NCBI GenBank assembly: GCA_900618425.1
Contig: UZAN01039473.1
Coordinates: 68,059-132,058, forward strand
DNA: 64,000 nt
Source of the DNA: Echinostoma caproni
Taxonomy: Eukaryota; Platyhelminthes; Trematoda; Plagiorchiida; Echinostomatidae
Direction: 5' to 3'
The position numbers were made by a program, and so were the translations under genes. Below, in pieces: positions 11,801 to 23,526 of this stretch (positions within the stretch are counted from its first letter, which is position 1; each line of letters starts with the position of its first letter). Under the pieces are notes generated by a model, which was not told the DNA's origin, searched no databases, and saw nothing but the letters and a program-made list of their open reading frames with translations.

Positions 11801-14239
11801 CCCCATAGTCCGTTATTTCTACCTTTGTTTATAAGTGTGTTTTACCCATCTTACTTTATTGATCCCCAGTTATTTTTTCTGACTTACTTAAAGAGGATTT
11901 CATAGTATTGCACAGCTATTGAACCACTATTAACCTTGTCAGCCGCGTGTGAAATTTGCGGAGTAGATTCTCACAGATCCTGATCACCTATTACAAGCAG
12001 AACTGACAGGTGTTTTCCTCATTCTTCCACACGCTCCCGATTCCACCAAATTCTAGCTCGCGTGAACGCTTATCAAAATCCACATAACCGTGTCTTTCAC
12101 TTTCACTCACAAACAAAGAGAGAACAACAAAAGAAAACNACGAAATGTTCCTATGCTGTCTGCGAACCTATTTTCCCCGTTGAATACATTCTCTGCGACG
12201 ATTGGCGTAAATAATTCTGTAACTGAAATTCGAGCTTTAGCGATCGCAAATATTATACACATTAGCATACAAAACACCACTAAATAAAAAAATGAGTCAA
12301 CTGGAAGTGACGTTATTCACTATTTTGTAATATCGATGAAATATGTTATTTCTGTTATGGTCAAAGCGTTATTGGTAGCTGCAAATATGGCCGGAATACC
12401 GAAATGTTGCTGTGAAAAAACACTATCTTGGTTAGATAAAAACGTAGTGAAAGGAAAGATAATTACCGGTACCCATATATCAGAAATCGAACTTGGTCGA
12501 TTATGATGGCTGATGGACAACATTTAGAGATGTCTAATTGAATCGGTTTGTTGGTAGCCAAATGAGTTACAACATGGTGCTCCTACGATTGTTTCCAGCA
12601 GACGGAACTGATCTGATCAATAAGTACTGTTCACAGTTGGATCCTCAATAGGATCAAGAGAAATATGCATCTTATATCATTCCAAAATACGGCCAAACAG
12701 GTGCTTAGTGACTCCTAACATTTCGATCCTATGTTTACGTGCTGTACGTACGACAAAATTAAACTTGATCCATGATATCCACCGAACCGATTTACCTCCA
12801 CTTCAATTTTGAGTGCTCTAAAATGATCCATCGCGATGAGAATGAGACAGCCTTACCGTTTTCTCCTTCCCCTACCTCTGCTTTTTCTGAAATTCAGGTA
12901 GTAGTCCTACTACGTCGCGACGGAACCTACCAACACAGTCCTCAACACAATTGGACCTGGAAGGTGATTCTCAGTTACACGTTTGCGTTTTCAACCACAG
13001 ATAACTCTTTTGTTCCAATTGAACACAACCATATACTTGGACAGTGGAGGAAGTCATCTACTATTTCACCGAAGAAAATAAACGTTTATGAGGCAAAACA
13101 CACCGAAGGAGAGACGTATCTCAATGATCATAGTAAAACAAACACACGGGAGCCTCACGACTGAAGTAAATAGCTGGCAACCCTATTTTCGGCCGTTTCC
13201 TCATTCCTGAAAGTTTTATCATTCTTTTTTCCATAAGAGAAAATAAAAACGAAAGAAACATGAAACGTTGCCCAATATTTTTTTCTTTAAGCTAGTCTTC
13301 TATCTCGGAATTCTATTTTGTCAATTTTGAAAGCTCCAAAGTGAATTGGTCGATCAAGCCAGAAAGGTTGTGGTATATCTGGATTTCACAAATTGTAGCA
13401 CTTCACCAAGCTGCTTATCAGTACTATGCATGTTTTCTACCTTCAGTGCGCGTGGTTACGTGTGTGCTTTTTGATTTTAAACATGCTATACAAGATAAGC
13501 AGCAAAAGTGGAGCCATTCACAGTGATATGAATTAACTAAAGTACTTGACTTCAGTTAGAAGGCACACATTGCACACAACTCCTATTGTGGTCTACACGG
13601 GGGAGCGTGCATCTGTGCTCGTGGCTCCATCACGTTACATCTTTGAGATAAGATAGGAACAGTTGTTTTCGTCTTTCGAAATTGTTCAAAGCATCACGGA
13701 GTGCTTCGCAGCTCTTCAGTTCAAACTCGCCAAAACTGTCATCCGGAACAGTGGATTTGTGTCGTTGGAATAGATTATGGAACACCCCGTTTATGCAATG
13801 TGTTCGTGGAAACCATTTATTGATTGGCTATCTTGATTTACACATGATTTCAAAATTCATCTAAAAGGTTTGTTTGTTGCTTTTCGCATCGTACAATGTC
13901 CGGTTTATTTGTTTACCATACTTACTGGTGTTATTTATATCATCCTCCCTCCCGTTCTCAAACCAGCAAAGCGTAAGTGAAAACTCGGTTGCATGTTTCC
14001 CGCATTAAGTGTCCCCCTGTTTGTATTCCATACAGTTCATTAAGAGTCTCTAAATCGATCCATGACGACACCTATTGTACATGTATGAAACTAGGATACA
14101 CACCAGAGCAGATCTCTGTGCTTTGAATTATTTGCATCAGAGGCACAGTTGCCCCTCCACCTACTCACCCTACTCTACTGTGGTTCTGTGTTCATGCCTG
14201 GATGCATTTCACCAAAACCTGTCATTTGGGATGAGACTG

Positions 14240-14345
14240 TATTCTAAAATGCGTAGACGGCGTCCATGCGTGGGTTTGAANGGTTTGAATCGCACCGAGG
14301 CTACTGAAAGTTTCACAATCTAGACATGTAAAACTTCAGTCTGCC
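14240..14345 (+). mobile_element. SINE relic, same family as 39885-40012
   Basis: The segment GCGTGGGTTTGAA...GCTACTGAAAGTTTCACAAT...CAGTCTGCC matches the copy near 39940-40010 in order and spacing (CGTGGGTCCAAAG, GCTACTCAACATTTCACAATTTT, CAATCTGCC). Only the part from the tRNA B-box region onward is clear here. One base is ambiguous (n at 14281). Confidence 0.55.
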
Positions 14346-15564
14346 CAAAAACAATTTGAAACATCGTTTACTACCTAAATCATTTCGAACTCCTGATCAC
14401 TTTGATCATATAATGAGGTGTGATATAGGGCAATATCAAATGCTAGTTCTGGATTTTATCGATAATGAAACCAGTCTTCAAAGGTCAATGGAATAAATAC
14501 ATTCATTGTATCTTGAAGGCTGGCAAGTGACCTTAGCAGTTTTTACGTTTTCGGCCTTCTGCATCTGTTCATCAAACTAATAGCATTTGAACCGATTTGG
14601 GCCAAATAGGACCCCTCGAGCTACTGACAGTCGTGCATTTCCAGCCTTCTCGGGGAGTTTCTAAACAGGTGAACAACACACAGAGCAAGCAGAACATTCA
14701 ACTGAAAACCAGACCGAATTGCCGATGGTTTCACTCAATGAATACTCCAATAAGCCTTCCATTTGTGTATTTAAGGCTGAACGATAGGCGAACATAAGTT
14801 TTCCGGCCCAACATGGCAGATATTTGTGGTACTCCTCGTGTTCCAATTCGATTTTGGTTGTCGTGTTACCCACTTGAAAACCCGATTTGTAAACATTGCA
14901 TTAGTGTAAATGGTAATAGATGAGGTAATGATCACATTTTGCTTCACAAGCTTCACTTTCTCTGTTGCCGGGGGGATCAAAGTTGATCACTTTTAGTCGA
15001 ACAACGTCTAAATATAGCTATATTTTGATAAGTTGCCGGATCGTAACATGCAGCCTAGATTCAGCAAACTCATTTAAGTTGAAAAGTGGCCTGGAGACAT
15101 CAGCAGAGCTATAAAACACTCTAATGAAAACTATTTAGCATGAGCACATGAAGCATACTCCTTCGTGCATTAAAAGGCGTAATTGAAGAACCCTACAGTG
15201 TGCACATGAATCTGAGGTATCTGAGGCATCTGAGGAAAAAAGGCTTGAGAAATATGAGTAAGTGTGTTCGTTCTTTCACCATAAGACCACGGTGGCATCG
15301 TATTTCACTTTCGTCCAGCCGATTGCATCATCATTCTTAGGTAAACCATTTACTTTGTTTGAAATGATGTTACCTAGCATGACTAAGAAACGCCTGAAAA
15401 CAACACATCCAGCTCGAAGAACTCACCCACACCAGCAGCCGTTTGCTATTTCACAAAATGTTGTCGGAGGGCACTCTACTAAGGCGACTAAAACCTCAAT
15501 GTAAGCATTTGGATCCGATGATGAATGGTAAACAGCACTGGGCAGTTCTTTTACCCCGGTTGAG

Positions 15565-15983
15565 NNNNNNNNNNNNNNNNNNNNNNNNNNNNNNNNNNNN
15601 NNNNNNNNNNNNNNNNNNNNNNNNNNNNNNNNNNNNNNNNNNNNNNNNNNNNNNNNNNNNNNNNNNNNNNNNNNNNNNNNNNNNNNNNNNNNNNNNNNNN
15701 NNNNNNNNNNNNNNNNNNNNNNNNNNNNNNNNNNNNNNNNNNNNNNNNNNNNNNNNNNNNNNNNNNNNNNNNNNNNNNNNNNNNNNNNNNNNNNNNNNNN
15801 NNNNNNNNNNNNNNNNNNNNNNNNNNNNNNNNNNNNNNNNNNNNNNNNNNNNNNNNNNNNNNNNNNNNNNNNNNNNNNNNNNNNNNNNNNNNNNNNNNNN
15901 NNNNNNNNNNNNNNNNNNNNNNNNNNNNNNNNNNNNNNNNNNNNNNNNNNNNNNNNNNNNNNNNNNNNNNNNNNNNNNNNNNN
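15565..15983. other. Assembly gap (N run)
   Basis: About 420 unresolved bases lie just upstream of cassette B. An extra micro-exon could be hidden here. Open frames spanning it are artefacts of translating N. Confidence 0.99.
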
Positions 15984-16321
15984 AGAATTTGCGCTGTCGT
16001 ATCAACTGGTCCAATCTGATTTTGAAATGGATCCTTTTGTTGACGTAGGGTGCTGTAGTTTTTATATATTAATTTTAGTCACTAGGTCCCTTTCTGCTAA
16101 ATCGTTCTGCAATATTGTTCCTTGAACCGCAGAAAACATCCCCNCCCCACAGGAACCTTTCCTCTAAAATTGAGATTATTCGAATGAGCCTTCGAATTTG
16201 AGATTCCCTTTTTTAAAGCTAACGAATATCGGACTGAAACACTATGGAAACGACTGCTTTCAATTGAATTTAGCCGCCTACGGTTTTATGTAACAATTCA
16301 ATGTCTCATCACTTCACACAG

Positions 16322-16342
16322 TTAACGCTTATTTCAACGCTG
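16322..16342 (+). CDS. Micro-exon B1, 21 nt
   Basis: The acceptor TCATCACTTCACACAG and donor GTAAGT enclose 21 nt reading NAYFNA in phase 1. It is the duplicate of 654-674. If spliced directly to 9174-9197 it reads on from IRDLVTR through a Val codon. Confidence 0.88.
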
Positions 16343-17566
16343 GTAAGTGGATTTGATTGAAACGCGTTTATGCTCTACGAACCAGTAGAAATCGATAAAA
16401 ACATGAAAGATGAAAAATAGATAAGAAACCTTACGAATGTTTTTTAATGTTTTGTCGCATATCAGTTAGCGCTAAACAGATAACAGATAAACCATATTAA
16501 TACGAGTACCTGTCATGTAATTCGGCTAGGCGGAAGCGTATTCTGTGGGATATATAGTAGAAAAGCCATCCTATTTTCAATAGGTCGGGTTTGATATTTA
16601 ACCGGATGACAGTGTATTTGCCTCTCGTGGTGTTCAATAAATTCAGGCGTTGCATTTTGGTTCGTCCGAGATGTGAATTCTGTCCAACAAAATGAGAACC
16701 AGCAAATAAGACGACAACGTGAGTTTGCATTGGATTTCACTGCCGATGACTGACGAGTTGAAGATTTGGGGAACACATGACGCACGGCAGTCACCGCTCA
16801 TAGGATGAGTTGTGATCATTCGATATTACGGTGCAATGAAACATCAAAAGTGATCAAAACCCTGAAGACTTTGGTATGCATCAAAGGTGATTGTGAGGTG
16901 GGATACCACATTAAGACGTGCGTTGCCCATTGCATGATCACCCTCACTTTCAGCTCGCCTTCTTCAGTGTGTTGATATTTCCACAAATCTCCTGATTTTG
17001 CCGTTCCTACTTCCGAGCACTTGATTTTAGAAGCGATACACTCGATGGGCATCAACTCATTTCCTGTTCTTGAAGGTTGTTCAAAGTTGAATTTTATCAA
17101 TCCGTGAAAACGTTCTCAGGAGTGGAGATAAATTTGAAAATAACGCAAAATGGTGCTGTCGTTTCACCTCCACGCCCAAAAGTTCTCTGTTGGATTCAAT
17201 CGTTCTGGCACAGTAGACAAAGTTCTTGTAGCAGCACTCCAGTATGATTTTACTGTTTTCGGTCTCTCGATTCCTCCTTGTAATCATTTATTTACACTGA
17301 AGAAAAGGCTTTAGTCGTCAACTTGTATGAACGATATCAGCTGACCACAATTCAGCAATTTGCACAAAATGCACGTGTTCAGCTAGGAAACATTTCTACT
17401 CGTACTCTTATCAACAAACTTGTTTTTTCGTAGGGAAGGAGGCCCTGTAGCAATTCGTTAGTTGCGTGATCGAATGAGTTGTCTTTCGGAAATTCAGCTT
17501 GTAGTAATAATATAAGAGGTTAATGCAGCGAACGTGATACAACTGGTTGTTTTTCGATATTTTCAG

Positions 17567-17587
17567 TGCTTAATGAACCAACATACA
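17567..17587 (+). CDS. Micro-exon B2, 21 nt
   Basis: The acceptor GTTGTTTTTCGATATTTTCAG and donor GTAAGA enclose 21 nt reading LNEPTY in phase 1. It is the counterpart of 1491-1511 (TDDRPY), with the same TG start and Val junction codon. It ends in A, so unlike A2 it does not make a stop if the next exon is skipped. Confidence 0.8.
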
Positions 17588-18518
17588 GTAAGATTTACCG
17601 TGACCTTATTTATCCAAATCGTATTAAAATTGAATTGTTGTTCTTCTAGTTGACCGAACTGATATTCCTCACTCAATTAGTCGAGTCGGAAAATTTTCCC
17701 CCAAAACCGACACGGTATCTTTGAGGGCCATACTAGTTAACTGCGAATGGAAACCGTTCGTGTTTGCGATCCAATTTGATTGAACCAAGTGATGAGAAAA
17801 GAATAATCATAATCCAGTTGTTAGCGTGGATAAAACCATTTGCATTTAAAAATCTGCTTTGCTTCTCTTGAGTAAAGCATAACCCCATGCAGTCTTAATC
17901 CTCGATCCAGTTACCAAAAAACGTAACGAAAAAGTACACCAAATATTCCATCGGCATGCTTGCTTAATGAACAACTAATTGATATATTTTAACCGGATGG
18001 TTTCCAGTTCCTTTTAAAAACTGCCATAGTTAACCATTTATTGTTTCATACTCTTTATTTTGATCACATAAGCTCGGTAGAGAAGCAAAATGCTGATATC
18101 CTTTACCTGAAAAACTATCACATGACGGTGGGATCAAGAGGAAAAAGAAAGTTGCAAAAGGAAAATGACATATAGAAACAGAATGTAATAGCTGAGTAAA
18201 ACAATAATTTTATCCAGGGGAAACAGCTGGTTCACGATTGCAATGCGTCAGATGGAGGCGAACATCAGGGCTCTGCCGATGCATACCTGATACGACGAAT
18301 CGACTTCGACACTCAGCAGATTGGCAGACCGGTTAGCTTTAAAGTGAAGCAAATAAGGAAGGATCTGGTTGGAACTGATAGTTGATTTAGTCACTTCCTG
18401 TTATAACCACAGTGGCTGTGTTTGGACACATGCTTGCCATGTACACTGTTTGATTACTTCAGGACAAACATAATTTCAGCCTCTGATTTATTTTCCCCAT
18501 TCCTCTCCAAATAAAAAG

Positions 18519-18557
18519 CCGAAGAGCGCAATACACTGGCAAATGCAGTACCTTCAG
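18519..18557 (+). CDS. Exon B3, 39 nt
   Basis: The tract TTTTCCCCATTCCTCTCC precedes the acceptor AAAAAG, and GTGAGT follows 39 nt later. Phase-1 reading is EERNTLANAVPS. It is the counterpart of 2815-2853. A later AG would give a 9-nt exon (TACCTTCAG) in the same frame, so a tandem acceptor is possible. Confidence 0.82.
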
Positions 18558-19474
18558 GTGAGTTTTTGCCATTCGTTAATAAGTCAAATGACAAGGTTTA
18601 TCGATCACCTAAAACATTGAATCAAGCACTCCCACCCATTCATGTTGTGATTTCCCAACAACTCTATTGGGATATCCGTAAACATTCTTCGCTCACTTAA
18701 TTTTAGAAAATCTCCAAGTGTTGTGTCTTACTCACATTTGTGATTAGTCTGACTGGATAGCGAAAAAGAATGTGATTGTCTGTTTCTCCTCATGATCGAA
18801 AATGAACAATAGAACGATACACTGTGTTGAAAATGGTAATTACGGAGCGTTCCACTTAATATTATATGTACTAGAGATAATTATGATTACATGTACCTAA
18901 ATGAGACATCTTGTTTTGCTTATGCATTCCCCTCAGTGTCATTCGTAACAAACAATTCTCCTCAAGCCAGCTCTAGTCTTTTCTAAGCATACCACTAGTA
19001 TACAAAGAGTTTTATCTCAATTTAGCTTATCCAAATACAATTTTTCGTGCCCTGAATTCCCAGTTACCTCGATAAACGTAATAACCGCTGGAAAGCTAAC
19101 TACGAAGAATAAGTTCATAAACATACCTACGGTGAATGTTCTGCATGATTCACGTTCAATTCCTGTGCTCCTGTGTTTCAGTAATAATGTTATACCTAGT
19201 TATTTACCCACAAGGGATTACGTTAGTTTAAGAAAAAAACAAAAAATCTAGCCATCTTACAGCACTAGTTAGGTATTGCTCTTCATTCTTATAGCCATTA
19301 GTTCAATTTGTAACTTTTACAATGATGCGGTTAAGGTGTGTGTTCTCTTTCAGGCAAACCATAAGACAAATTTCGACTCTAATGCTCTCTTGAGTTCAAC
19401 AAATGCATAACCGTGAAAAATCGATCTCCTTTGAACGGTTGGCTACTTTGAGCATTGATCTTTCTCCTTTGCAG

Positions 19475-19498
19475 AACGAAAAAGGCGGTTGTTTGAAG
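19475..19498 (+). CDS. Micro-exon B4, 24 nt
   Basis: The acceptor CTTTCTCCTTTGCAG and donor GTCAGT enclose 24 nt reading RKRRLFE in phase 1. It is the counterpart of 2991-3014 (TKEAVIQ), joined upstream through GAA in both cassettes. Confidence 0.83.
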
Positions 19499-20550
19499 GT
19501 CAGTTGGTGATGATCACTGGAGCAACAGTTTATCGCAAAGACTGCTTAATTTAAGTGATTGTGCCATACAATTAAAAGGCGAAATATATTTGTGTTCTAG
19601 AGATTTTTTCATTGAACGGTATAATTCAAGCTAGGTGCATTCTACTCGCTTTCACCAAAGCTAAAGTTGCTGCTTGTAACCTTATTAAACCAAATACAGA
19701 CTTCTAGCAGATCACTAGTAATGCAACTGATGTAAGAGGTTCATTAATCGATTATTGAATAATCTTCAAATTATAATGATTCCTAATTTTGAAGTTTGGA
19801 ATTTCGACTTTGAGAGAAGTCAGATCGATTTGTTGATAACTCTGGATCATAAGTTGTTCTATGATGGAGTTTAACCTCGGTCATAACGGATTTCATTCCG
19901 GGTACACAAACAGTAAACACTGGCGTAACTAAGATGATTTACCAATTTCGCTCCTCAGTTTCACATTACTCAACCCAAATAGCATTATTCATAAACGAAA
20001 ATGCGATTAACACAGGATTGCAATTATTGTCTAATCCGTACAGAGATTGCACAAGAAATTTTAAAGTTGCAGTAAAAACTGGAAAATGATGAGATAAGAA
20101 ACTTCGTGTTGCCTCTAAAGCAGTTGATGATGTGAACTGGGCTATATGACCGCTATTCTGCGTGAAATATCAAACCTTGTGGCTTCACAAAAGGTGTCTC
20201 TTTTTTCCTGATATCCACGGCCGATATTTATTGCTAATTATTGCATTTTCACCCCAATCGGGGTGCCCAAAATTTATACTTGACTTGAATTGACATGCTG
20301 TCAATTCTCAAATTCACATGATATTTACCGGGGCAAAACGTTCGGAGAACCACCCGAATTGCACTACATATTTTCACCGGGATCCTGTTTGCCACAGAGA
20401 GAGAAAATTGGCCTTTGTATGTTAAAATATCTCAACTGATAACGAAATACTCAGTTTTACACCTCACGTCTTGTTTGACCAATTCACAAAATGAAATGAA
20501 AAACTCTGTTCAATCGTATTTTTGGTCCATCGTGGGATTTCGTAAATCAG

Positions 20551-20571
20551 AAATGGTGGCCTTCGAGAGCA
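20551..20571 (+). CDS. Micro-exon B5, 21 nt
   Basis: The acceptor GATTTCGTAAATCAG and donor GTAAGT enclose 21 nt reading MVAFES in phase 1. It is the counterpart of 4780-4800 (MTTFES). The acceptor tract is weak, but similarity to the other copy carries the call. Confidence 0.83.
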
Positions 20572-22285
20572 GTAAGTCATCACATAACCCTGAAACCTAT
20601 GCGCACCACAAACTTGATTTACAAAGCTGTCCTCGATTTTTCGTAAGAGCTTTAAATGACCATTACACAAAGAGAACTAAACCAGCTGTCCTGCTGTGCA
20701 ATAGCGCAAAGATAATTCATTGAAATAGTTCGTTATTATTGAAAACTGTGCACGATGAACTTTTATCATACTCATCATCGTGAACATCATCACTGCACAG
20801 CGAATACAGTGGAGTAAGCTTCACTGACGGGTAATAAGGATAAGGATTGGGTTCATTCTTAGGGACCGGAAGAGAAAGGGAACCTCTGTGGCCAACACGC
20901 AGAGTAAACAGTCCAATCGTGAATGCAAACTACTTCAAGCATTCTGATCTGATAAGAAGTGGCAGCAAGAATGACAATGCTGTCTTTTTGCTGCCATGAC
21001 CTTCAGTGTCTCCAACCCCATATTGAGAATTTACATTTTCTTTTTGTATAATTGATCGTCTTTGTCAAACGGTGCATGATATTTGTAGCAGAAAAATGTA
21101 AAGTGGCTCTGTGTGGTGCTGTTTTTAGGGGCATTTGTCCATCAAACAGCATGAGAATTATCCAAGAGAGCAAGATAAAAGAGAATAGTTGCGGAAGATA
21201 TTAAGCTACCGTGATGTTTTTCTGTTAGATAGTGATCCGAGAACACTTTTTGTTGAAAGTATTAGGGGAACAGAATTCGTCATACTATTCAGAATTACAT
21301 CTTCCCAACTCGCCGAAGTTTTAGGGACTTTTTTTCTTTCACTCACCACTTTTTTCATCATCCATATTTTTGTATTTGACAAACGGCTGAAAAACATAAT
21401 TGTATATACGGAGTTAGTACAGTATGTTTATTACAATTTGCCTCAATAATAAAACTCAAAAATGTTTCTATGGCGAAATCAATTATTTTTGAATAGAATT
21501 CAGGTTCCTTTGTCATCTCTACTGATTTAAAGTCACCAATTTAAAAATGTATACTGCTCACATCGTTCAAATCAGTTGGCAGGAAATCCAGCTTTTTGAT
21601 GGGATATTGAGTTGTGCAAGTATTTTTTTAATAGAGAAATAGAAATTATATAAAAATTTCGAATATGCTCGTCTCTGACAAGGCAACCCAAATAACATGA
21701 CAAACGAAGGTAATTTAGTGGAATACATGGAGGCCTTTCAAGTTCGAAGAACAACCCAAATCCTCGAATGGGGGAATTGGTTCAAGGGATTCTCAGTCGG
21801 CTGTGGAAACTCACCGTCAGAAGTATTGAAAAATTAGCAAAAACTTGTGGTATGCATCACAATGATTCGGTTGTTAAAGCTATCCAGGTTTACTTGCTTT
21901 TGGTCATGCAAATTATCAACACAAAGGTGAAGGAAACGGAATCCCGTTTCATCGAAAGTTGATACAGATGAAACGGACCAAAAGACAACTATTGTTAATG
22001 TAATGTTAATTGGGAACGAATGATATCTTGAATGCGATAGGTACGATACATTGCCATAACCAGTCGGTAATGTCGGATGAAACGAATCAGTCAGGAATGG
22101 GGAGTACTCCTTCATGAGTTCACTGTCATGTTCTGAAGGGCACTAATCTGTTGTGTTACTGTGTGCGTATTAACCGACTTTTAAACCACATTTTTTAAAA
22201 TATTTTTTGCTCATGAGATAAATTCCCTCTACCTTGGTTGTAGTAAATTGATTCATGTTTATACGCACAAAAAAACCTTTTACAG
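20572..22285 (+). other. Intron
   Basis: No supportable exon or repeat was seen. The open frame at 21189-21449 is AT-rich and hydrophobic by composition and matches nothing that I recognise. Confidence 0.6.
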
Positions 22286-22309
22286 AAAACAGGCAACTCA
22301 AAGAAATTG
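22286..22309 (+). CDS. Micro-exon B6, 24 nt
   Basis: The acceptor AAAAAACCTTTTACAG and donor GTACGT enclose 24 nt reading NRQLKEI in phase 1. It is the counterpart of 5266-5289. The joining codon to the next exon is GGT (Gly), as in cassette A. Confidence 0.87.
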
Positions 22310-23502
22310 GTACGTGCTACGATAAGAAAATCATCCAAAGCCACTGAGTTATTTCACAAGTTTTAACCCATCCGCATGTTGTCACCCAAACAGGGAGTAT
22401 TCCCGTCGGAATTGAAAGATCTGGTTCTTCTTCAACTTTATTTTACACTTGAGAATAGGTGTTGAACCATAGACGATCTCCACCAGATTACTCCTAAGGC
22501 CTGCTACGCCTCTCCGAGCAAACTCTCTTCTCTTTACGAGAACTGCATAACTGGAGAACATTATTCCATCGGTCGAAATTTTTCTCTTTCCGTTATTTCT
22601 TCACATCCGTTGGCGGTGGCGGCCAAGTGGTTAGGCACCAATTGTGACCCGATTTTGGCTGATCATTGTGATTTGTTTCTCTGCCACGGTCATGGTTGTC
22701 AATCAGTAGAGTACCAAACATAATGTTCATGGAGCTCTCTTTATAGAATTCAAACCTTCTTGTGCCTTGAATGGTTTGTAATATAGACTGAGTACGTGAG
22801 CAGCATGGTTTGGAAAGGCAATATTGATCATCCTCTCCTCCGTCATAAAACAACTCACTGTGGTGTTTAATCAACTGGAATTATACTCCTCTCACAATGT
22901 AACTGTGTTTCGATGATCTACACATGTTAGCAGACGAAAGGATGAAAACAACCGTTGGAAGCTGAGAATATGTTCCCATGTCGTAACAAGCATATTCTGA
23001 AATTTTAAAAGAATTATCTTACTTTACATTAAAAACAGCTTTAGAATGACAGCGCACGAATCGTCGCACGACATAATTTGTTTTTATCTATCGAGATAAG
23101 TTGTTTGTGCACATGAGTTGAGACAAACCACTTTGCGATCAATATCTATCGATAACACTGAATGGCACAACTGCAGTGTTATCTAGCATGAAGTAAGTGG
23201 GATGTCGGGATCTGGAAACATTTCATTGGCTGACTGTTTTTGTCTGGCTATCTTTTGACCAAATTTCGACTCCCCCTTCCCTCAGTTCATCTGGAGACAC
23301 GGATCGTTTAATCAAATTCTGCGACATTTGGCCATCCCTGAGTTAGCACAATCATTATCAAAGAAACAAAAGTATACTGAGATTGGTTTATATTCAATTT
23401 TGTTTCATTTCACGTGTCAACTGGTTCATTAGATGACATAACATATACAATAAGTGAGGCTATAGAAATATTTATTCCTTTGTTCTGATTTCCTGATTTC
23501 AG

Positions 23503-23526
23503 GTATTCCAGCGAACGAACGTATGA
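23503..23526 (+). CDS. Micro-exon B7, 24 nt
   Basis: The acceptor TTCTGATTTCCTGATTTCAG and donor GTAAGA enclose 24 nt reading IPANERM in phase 1. It is the counterpart of 7230-7253 (SNPKTRE). Confidence 0.86.
   Translation, partial: VFQRTNV

Larger units (their letters stand above)
9198..16321 (+). other. Longest intron, with retroelement relics and a gap
   Basis: About 7.1 kb separates cassettes A and B. It holds a CR1/Jockey-like LINE relic (about 11140-11800), a SINE relic (about 14240-14345) and an N gap (15565-15983). The open frame at 12772-13164 (130 codons) is the longest here that is not gap-spanning, but has no recognisable domain. Two weak exon candidates (9401-9427, 13967-13972) are left out of the model. 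Confidence 0.6.

Noticed and set aside
12772..13164. 130-codon plus-strand open frame
   Set aside because: No recognisable domain, no splice context; probably chance in an intron.
13967..13972. 6-nt interval CAAAGC between a pyrimidine-rich acceptor and GTAAGT
   Set aside because: Splice sites are good, but six bases carry almost no coding signal and there is no counterpart.
19711..19731. 21-nt AG-GTAAGA interval
   Set aside because: TAG in phase 1.
22616..22650. tRNA A-box-like GGCCAAGTGGTTAGGC
   Set aside because: No matching B box or arms found downstream.
23187..23192. 6-nt interval CATGAA before GTAAGT
   Set aside because: TGA in phase 1.
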